NCBI GenBank assembly: GCA_030696085.1
Contig: JAUYNL010000053.1
Span: 1 to 64,000 of the forward strand
Direction of reading: 5' to 3'
Source of the DNA: Luteolibacter sp.
GTDB lineage: Bacteria > Verrucomicrobiota > Verrucomicrobiia > Verrucomicrobiales > Akkermansiaceae
DNA: 64,000 nt
Shown: piece by piece, positions 59,524-64,000 of the stretch
Layout: every line of letters starts with the position of its first letter
Numbering within the stretch: the first letter of the stretch is position 1
Program-made: the position numbers and the translations under genes
Notes under the pieces: model-generated
Database searches by the model: none
Told to the model about the DNA's origin: nothing
What the model saw: the letters and a program-made list of their open reading frames with translations, nothing else

Positions 59524-60060
59524 ATGGTCAGCCCTTCAACCAACTCCCTGCACACGGCCTACGATTCGAGGATCGAGGGCAATGTGATCATCACCCGCGT
59601 GGATGCCGCCATCAATTGGATGCGGAAAAACTCGCTGTGGCCGATGCCGATGGGGCTGGCCTGCTGTGCGATCGAGCTGATGGCCACCGCATCGAGTCGC
59701 TTTGATATTTCGCGCTTTGGGATGGAGGTGATGCGTTTTTCGCCGCGCCAGGCGGATGTGCTGATCGTTTCCGGCACGGTGACCTACAAGATGGCGATGG
59801 CGGTGAAGCGGATCTGGGACCAGATGCCGGAGCCGAAATGGTGCGTGGCGATGGGTGCCTGCGCGTCGAGCGGCGGGATGTACCGCAGTTACGCGGTGCT
59901 TCAGGGAATCGACCTGCTGATCCCGGTGGATGTGTACATTTCCGGTTGCCCGCCGCGGCCCGAGGCCCTGATCGAGGGGCTGATGCAGCTACAGAAGAAG
60001 ATCGAGGGCGAGGAGTCCACGATGGCGCAAAAAAAGGTTTATTTCGACGGGGAGTCCTGA
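59524..60060 (+). CDS. nuoB: NADH-quinone oxidoreductase subunit B
   Basis: [56 protein letters not shown]. Confidence 0.96.
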   Translation: MVSPSTNSLHTAYDSRIEGNVIITRVDAAINWMRKNSLWPMPMGLACCAIELMATASSRFDISRFGMEVMRFSPRQADVLIVSGTVTYKMAMAVKRIWDQMPEPKWCVAMGACASSGGMYRSYAVLQGIDLLIPVDVYISGCPPRPEALIEGLMQLQKKIEGEESTMAQKKVYFDGES

Positions 60061-60073
60061 AATTTCACCAGCC

Positions 60074-60643
60074 ATGTCAGCCGCATCCGATGTGACCAAG
60101 CTCCGCGATTCGTTTGGAGAAAGAATTTTGAAAACCGTGGAATTCCGCGGCGAGCAGACGGTGATCGCCGAGCTCGGCGCGCTGCACGAGCTGCTGGCGA
60201 AGTGCCGGAACGAGCTCGGGTACGAGATGGTTCTGGATGTTTCCAGCGTCGATCAATTCGGTGAGCATCCGCGCTTTGAGATCGTTTATGAAATCGCGAC
60301 CGTGGATGACTCGAAGCGCCTGCGAGTGAAGGCGAAAGTGGCTGAAGACCAGGATGTCCCGAGTGCCACCGACATCTGGCCGGGGGCCGATTGGCACGAA
60401 CGCGAAGTTTATGACTTGATGGGCATTCCGTTTTCCGGGCACCCGAATCTCAAGCGCATCCTGATGTGGGAGGGCTATCCGTTTTTCCCGCTGCGCAAGG
60501 ATTTCCCGCTGGCCGGCCGACCGTCGGAAATGCCGGATGTGGCGTCCAGTGGAGTAGCTCCGCTGGAAGGCGGCCCTTTCGTGACCTGTGCAGGTGGAGA
60601 GGACACGGTCCGCCGCGAACCGCGCGCGCATGTCGTCGAGTGA
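60074..60643 (+). CDS. nuoC: NADH-quinone oxidoreductase subunit C
   Basis: ATDIWPGADWHEREVYDLMGIPFSGHPNLKRILMWEGYPFFPLRKDFPL. Confidence 0.94.
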   Translation: MSAASDVTKLRDSFGERILKTVEFRGEQTVIAELGALHELLAKCRNELGYEMVLDVSSVDQFGEHPRFEIVYEIATVDDSKRLRVKAKVAEDQDVPSATDIWPGADWHEREVYDLMGIPFSGHPNLKRILMWEGYPFFPLRKDFPLAGRPSEMPDVASSGVAPLEGGPFVTCAGGEDTVRREPRAHVVE

Positions 60644-60649
60644 GCGGCC

Positions 60650-61375
60650 ATGGATACTTCCGGTAGTCCGTTTTCCAATGCCGGGAGACATCTGCGGCGC
60701 ATTCTGTATTCCCCGGCATCGTGGTTGTGGGTGGTGGTGGTCATGGCCATCCAAATCCGGGTGGCGGCGCGGGGAGGCCCGGAGGATCTCGGATGGTGCT
60801 TTGAAAATTTCGGCTTGAGCCGGGACGGCCTGCGAGCCGGAAAGATCTGGCAGATTGGCAGTTATGGATTGCTGCATGGCGCATGGTGGCATGCGGCCTT
60901 GAATGGTTTGATCGTGCTGGTAATCGGCTCGCGGGTCGAACACATGGCAGGGCGGCCGGCATTGATGCGGACTATGGCTGCGGGTGTGCTGGCGGGCGGC
61001 CTCTGCCATGTGTGGTTTGGCGCGGGCCTGCTGGTGGGATTGTCGGGCGGCTGCCTTGCGCTTTTGTTGCTGCTCACCACGCTCTCGCCGCAGTCGAGGA
61101 TGTTTCCGCTGCCCGTTTCCGGAAAAAGCCTTGGGTTTGGAATTCTGGCCGCCGCGTTGATCCTCGCCCTGATGAATCCGGATCTCGATCTGCCGGGGTT
61201 TTCCGCAGCCGGGCGGGCACTTGTCGATCAAGGCATGGGCTCGTGGTTTCAAATCGGCCACGCCTGCCATTTCGGCGGCGGCTTGGCGGGCTGGCTCTAT
61301 GGCCGCTGGATGCTGCGGCCGCGGGTGACCCTCGATAGCCTCCGCCGTGACCGGGCACGACGTGAGGCGGAGTGA
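60650..61375 (+). CDS. Rhomboid-family intramembrane serine protease
   Basis: LLHGAWWHAALN; GLLVGLSGGCLALL; HACHFGGGLAGWLYGRWM. Confidence 0.85.
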   Translation: MDTSGSPFSNAGRHLRRILYSPASWLWVVVVMAIQIRVAARGGPEDLGWCFENFGLSRDGLRAGKIWQIGSYGLLHGAWWHAALNGLIVLVIGSRVEHMAGRPALMRTMAAGVLAGGLCHVWFGAGLLVGLSGGCLALLLLLTTLSPQSRMFPLPVSGKSLGFGILAAALILALMNPDLDLPGFSAAGRALVDQGMGSWFQIGHACHFGGGLAGWLYGRWMLRPRVTLDSLRRDRARREAE

Positions 61376-61382
61376 TGGGATT

Positions 61383-62387
61383 TCAGCCGTCGCCGAGACT
61401 GCGAAGACCTCTTCCCTCGCCCCTGGACGGACGGCTTTCACCGCTGCCGTTGGGCTCGCTTCTTCGCGGTTGAGAATCGGGCTGCGGTGCTGTGCCGCGT
61501 TCCCTCACCGCCGGGGCCTGGCGCGTGCGCTCTTCACTGCGGGAGCGCCTCGGAGTGAATTCAGGTTGGCGCGTGCGCTCGGAACCAAGGGAATTTCCCG
61601 GTATGGATCCGGCTTCGCGCGTTTCCGGGCGGACCACCGGCGTATTGTATCCAGCAGGCGGACGGCTGCTGTTTTGGCGGCGGCTGCTGCTGCTGGAATG
61701 TGACTGTTGCTCGCTGCGGCGGCTGTCCTGCCGGTATTGCGGGCGGGGATCGTTTCGCGAGGATTCGCGGGGTTGCGAAATCGCCCTGTTGGGGCGGCCG
61801 AACTCCCTGGATCGGCGCGAGCCGCTTTCCGGACGCTGGTAGCTATCCCTCCCTGATGGACGCGAACTGCTGCTGCCGGGCCGGCTGTAGGTCCCGCGAT
61901 TCGTGCCCTGGCTTTCGACCCGGCGGCCGCTGTCCGGGCGCTGGCGGACTTGATTGGCCCAACTGTAATTCGTATTCCGGTAAGCGGATTCACGGTTGCG
62001 GTAGTTGCCTACCATCACGTTGCGAACCGTGCGAGGCGGCGGGCAGTAGCCGCTTCCCTGCCGCCAGCCATGCGGGTGGGGCACGCCATAGACGGAGTAC
62101 GGGCGGTAGCCGATGGGGTAGTAGCCGTAAAGATAGGGATCGTAGTAACGGCGGCTGCGGTAATCATAGTAGCAGTAGCTGTAGGGATCGTATCCCCAGC
62201 GTGGATCGCCAGTGCTGACAAATAAGGAGGTGGAAAAATTGCCGCCGCCATAGCCATATCCATCACCGTAGCCGCTGCTGTAGGAGCCACCGGCGGATGA
62301 GTAATACGGATCGTAGGCGCAGGAACTGAATGCCAGTGAGGCGGCGGCTGCCAGCCCCGTGGTCCATGAGAGAAGGTTTTTCTTCAT
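61383..62387 (-). CDS. Low-complexity putative lipoprotein (Tyr/Gly-rich N-part, Arg/Ser-rich C-part)
   Basis: MKKNLLSWTTGLAAAASLAFSSCAYDPYY lipobox; YGDGYGYGGG and SSSSRPSGRDSYQRPESGSRRSREFGR tracts. Confidence 0.65.
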   Translation of the reverse strand: MKKNLLSWTTGLAAAASLAFSSCAYDPYYSSAGGSYSSGYGDGYGYGGGNFSTSLFVSTGDPRWGYDPYSYCYYDYRSRRYYDPYLYGYYPIGYRPYSVYGVPHPHGWRQGSGYCPPPRTVRNVMVGNYRNRESAYRNTNYSWANQVRQRPDSGRRVESQGTNRGTYSRPGSSSSRPSGRDSYQRPESGSRRSREFGRPNRAISQPRESSRNDPRPQYRQDSRRSEQQSHSSSSSRRQNSSRPPAGYNTPVVRPETREAGSIPGNSLGSERTRQPEFTPRRSRSEERTRQAPAVRERGTAPQPDSQPRRSEPNGSGESRPSRGEGRGLRSLGDG

Positions 62388-62506
62388 GCGGCTAAGACAG
62401 CCCGGGACGCGGCGATATTCGAATGCATTTTTTGGAAATTTTTTACGCCCTCGTTCGCGCATGGGTTGACACTGACCGGCCCTCTCCGGTTTCATGCGTC
62501 CGAAAC

Positions 62507-63535
62507 ATGATTACGGCACAGAAGGCATCGATCCTCGTCACCGGAGGCGCTGGTTACATCGGTTCCCACACCGTTCGCCTTCTCGCCAGCCAAGGCCGCA
62601 AGATCGTGGTTCTGGACAATCTCGTATTCGGCCATGAGGGCGCGATCGTCGATCCCGGAGTCGAATTGGTCGTCGGCGACGTGGGAGATCAGGATCTGGT
62701 GCGCTCCTTGTTTGAGAAACACCATTTCGGCGCGGTGGTCCATTTCGCCGCCTTCGCCTACGTCGGCGAATCCGTCACCGATCCCCTCAAGTATTACCAG
62801 AACAACACTGCGGAGCCTATCAAGCTGCTGCAGGTGATGCAGGAATTCGGCTGCAAGGTTTTCGTATTTTCCTCCACCTGCGCCACCTACGGGGTGCCCG
62901 ACAAGCTGCCGATCACCGAGAGCAATACCCAGGATCCGATCAATCCCTACGGCCGCAGCAAGCTGATGGTCGAGTGGATGCTCAAGGACTGCGACCGAGC
63001 CTGGGGGCTGCGCAGCGCCTGCCTGCGGTATTTCAACGCCAGCGGATCCTCCGCGGACGGAAAAATCGGCGAGGACCATGACCCGGAGACCCACCTCATT
63101 CCACGGGTCATGATGGCCGTCACCGGCGAAATCGAATGCCTCGAAGTCTTCGGCACCGATTACAACACCCCGGACGGGACCTGCATCCGCGATTACATCC
63201 ACGTCGAGGATCTGGCCGACGCGCATGCCCGCGCACTGGACCATCTGGCTGCGGGTGGCGAATCCGTGCGTTGCAACCTCGGCACCGGAGTCGGCGTCTC
63301 AGTGAAACAAATCATCCAGGCCGTCGAGGAAATCACCGGCAAGACCGTGCCGGTGAAATACGGACCCCGCCGCGCGGGCGATCCCGATTCGCTGGTCGCC
63401 GATCCCTCGCTCGCAAAGCAGCTTCTCGGATGGGAGGCATCCCGCCGGGATGTGCGCGGCATGGTCCGCCCGGCCTGGCTGTGGGCCAACGGTCCGAATC
63501 GCGGTAGATTCCCCAAAAACTCCCCATCGAGGTAA
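62507..63535 (+). CDS. galE: UDP-glucose 4-epimerase
   Basis: ILVTGGAGYIGSHTVRLL; VFSSTCATYG; NPYGRSKLMVEWML; NLGTGVGVSVKQII. Confidence 0.94.
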   Translation: MITAQKASILVTGGAGYIGSHTVRLLASQGRKIVVLDNLVFGHEGAIVDPGVELVVGDVGDQDLVRSLFEKHHFGAVVHFAAFAYVGESVTDPLKYYQNNTAEPIKLLQVMQEFGCKVFVFSSTCATYGVPDKLPITESNTQDPINPYGRSKLMVEWMLKDCDRAWGLRSACLRYFNASGSSADGKIGEDHDPETHLIPRVMMAVTGEIECLEVFGTDYNTPDGTCIRDYIHVEDLADAHARALDHLAAGGESVRCNLGTGVGVSVKQIIQAVEEITGKTVPVKYGPRRAGDPDSLVADPSLAKQLLGWEASRRDVRGMVRPAWLWANGPNRGRFPKNSPSR

Positions 63536-63611
63536 TTGCCTTGTATTGACATTTTCACTTGCGGACCCGCACCAACCGACGCAGTTTTCCCCCAACCCAA
63601 TCCCAAACCCC

Positions 63612-64000
63612 ATGCAATCGTTTCAACCGAAACCGTCTCTCCGATGGGGACTTGGCGCCTTCACCCTGGTGGAGTTGCTCGTCGTCATCGCCATCATCTC
63701 CATCCTGATGACCGCCGGGTCCATCGGCCTGAGCGGCATGGGTGGCAAGGGTGTCACCAGCGGCGTGGCCACTGCGGAGTCGCTGTTTGACGAAGCGCGC
63801 ACCACGGCGGTCGGGCGCAACCTGCGCTCCTGCGTGTTGGTGGCCAAGTCATTGACGAATAATCCGACGGAGGACCTGCGGCGCATTTTGGTCGCGTATG
63901 AGGAAGTCGATCTTACCGGCACACCCGCCACAAACCCCAAGTACGGTCAGGCCAAGAATCCGGATAGCCCAAGCCCCAAGTGGGAGCTGTCCAGCAGGGG
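63612..64000 (+). CDS. Type II secretion/type IV pilin-like pseudopilin, truncated by window end
   Basis: Hand translation MQSFQPKPSLRWGLGAFTLVELLVVIAIISILMTAGSIGLSGMGG: prepilin peptidase site G^AFTLVELLVVIAIISIL; not in supplied ORF track. Confidence 0.9.
   Translation, partial: MQSFQPKPSLRWGLGAFTLVELLVVIAIISILMTAGSIGLSGMGGKGVTSGVATAESLFDEARTTAVGRNLRSCVLVAKSLTNNPTEDLRRILVAYEEVDLTGTPATNPKYGQAKNPDSPSPKWELSSR

Noticed and set aside
60077-61441. 454-aa minus ORF opposite nuoC and rhomboid
   Set aside because: Antisense shadow; His/Pro/Arg/Gln-rich composition without domains

Overview
64-kb GC-rich bacterial chromosomal window. Gene content, the TGTTC-N4-GAACA LexA box, DUF1080 proteins and the giant surface subtilase suggest Verrucomicrobiota, but this is inference only. 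Most of it is ordinary housekeeping: lgt, manA, lexA, lpdA, folC, ribD, purN, trmB, accBC, thiE, dnaB, upp, ndk, cls, apaG, mfd, nuoBC, galE. The accessory parts are: (i) a decayed type I restriction island at about 0.7-6.3 kb (intact hsdR and rhuM, truncated hsdM, no hsdS, a Y1-transposase scar, a second rhuM fragment), next to an IS4-like element; (ii) IS scars, including an IS21/IS66 chimera, an ISAs1 remnant and an internally deleted IS4-like element with 15-bp terminal inverted repeats directly upstream of a hydantoinase gene; (iii) a membrane glycosyltransferase / HAD-UbiA operon at 19.7-25.0 kb; (iv) an 8.3-kb gene for a 2757-aa subtilase with many S-x-DG-x-x-W repeats. The most interesting possibly undescribed signals are a duplicated ~65-75-nt hairpin element at 16.89-17.14 kb (differences are G.U compatible on the + strand, and the second copy has a promoter-like sequence and a T8 tail); a heptanucleotide (AATCCAA)n repeat inserted in frame in both thiE and mfd; an NtrC-like regulator whose receiver seems to lack the phospho-acceptor Asp; and a frameshifted aminotransferase relic beside the hydantoinase gene. 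No tRNA, rRNA or CRISPR array was recognised. All calls come from reading the sequence; no database search was run.
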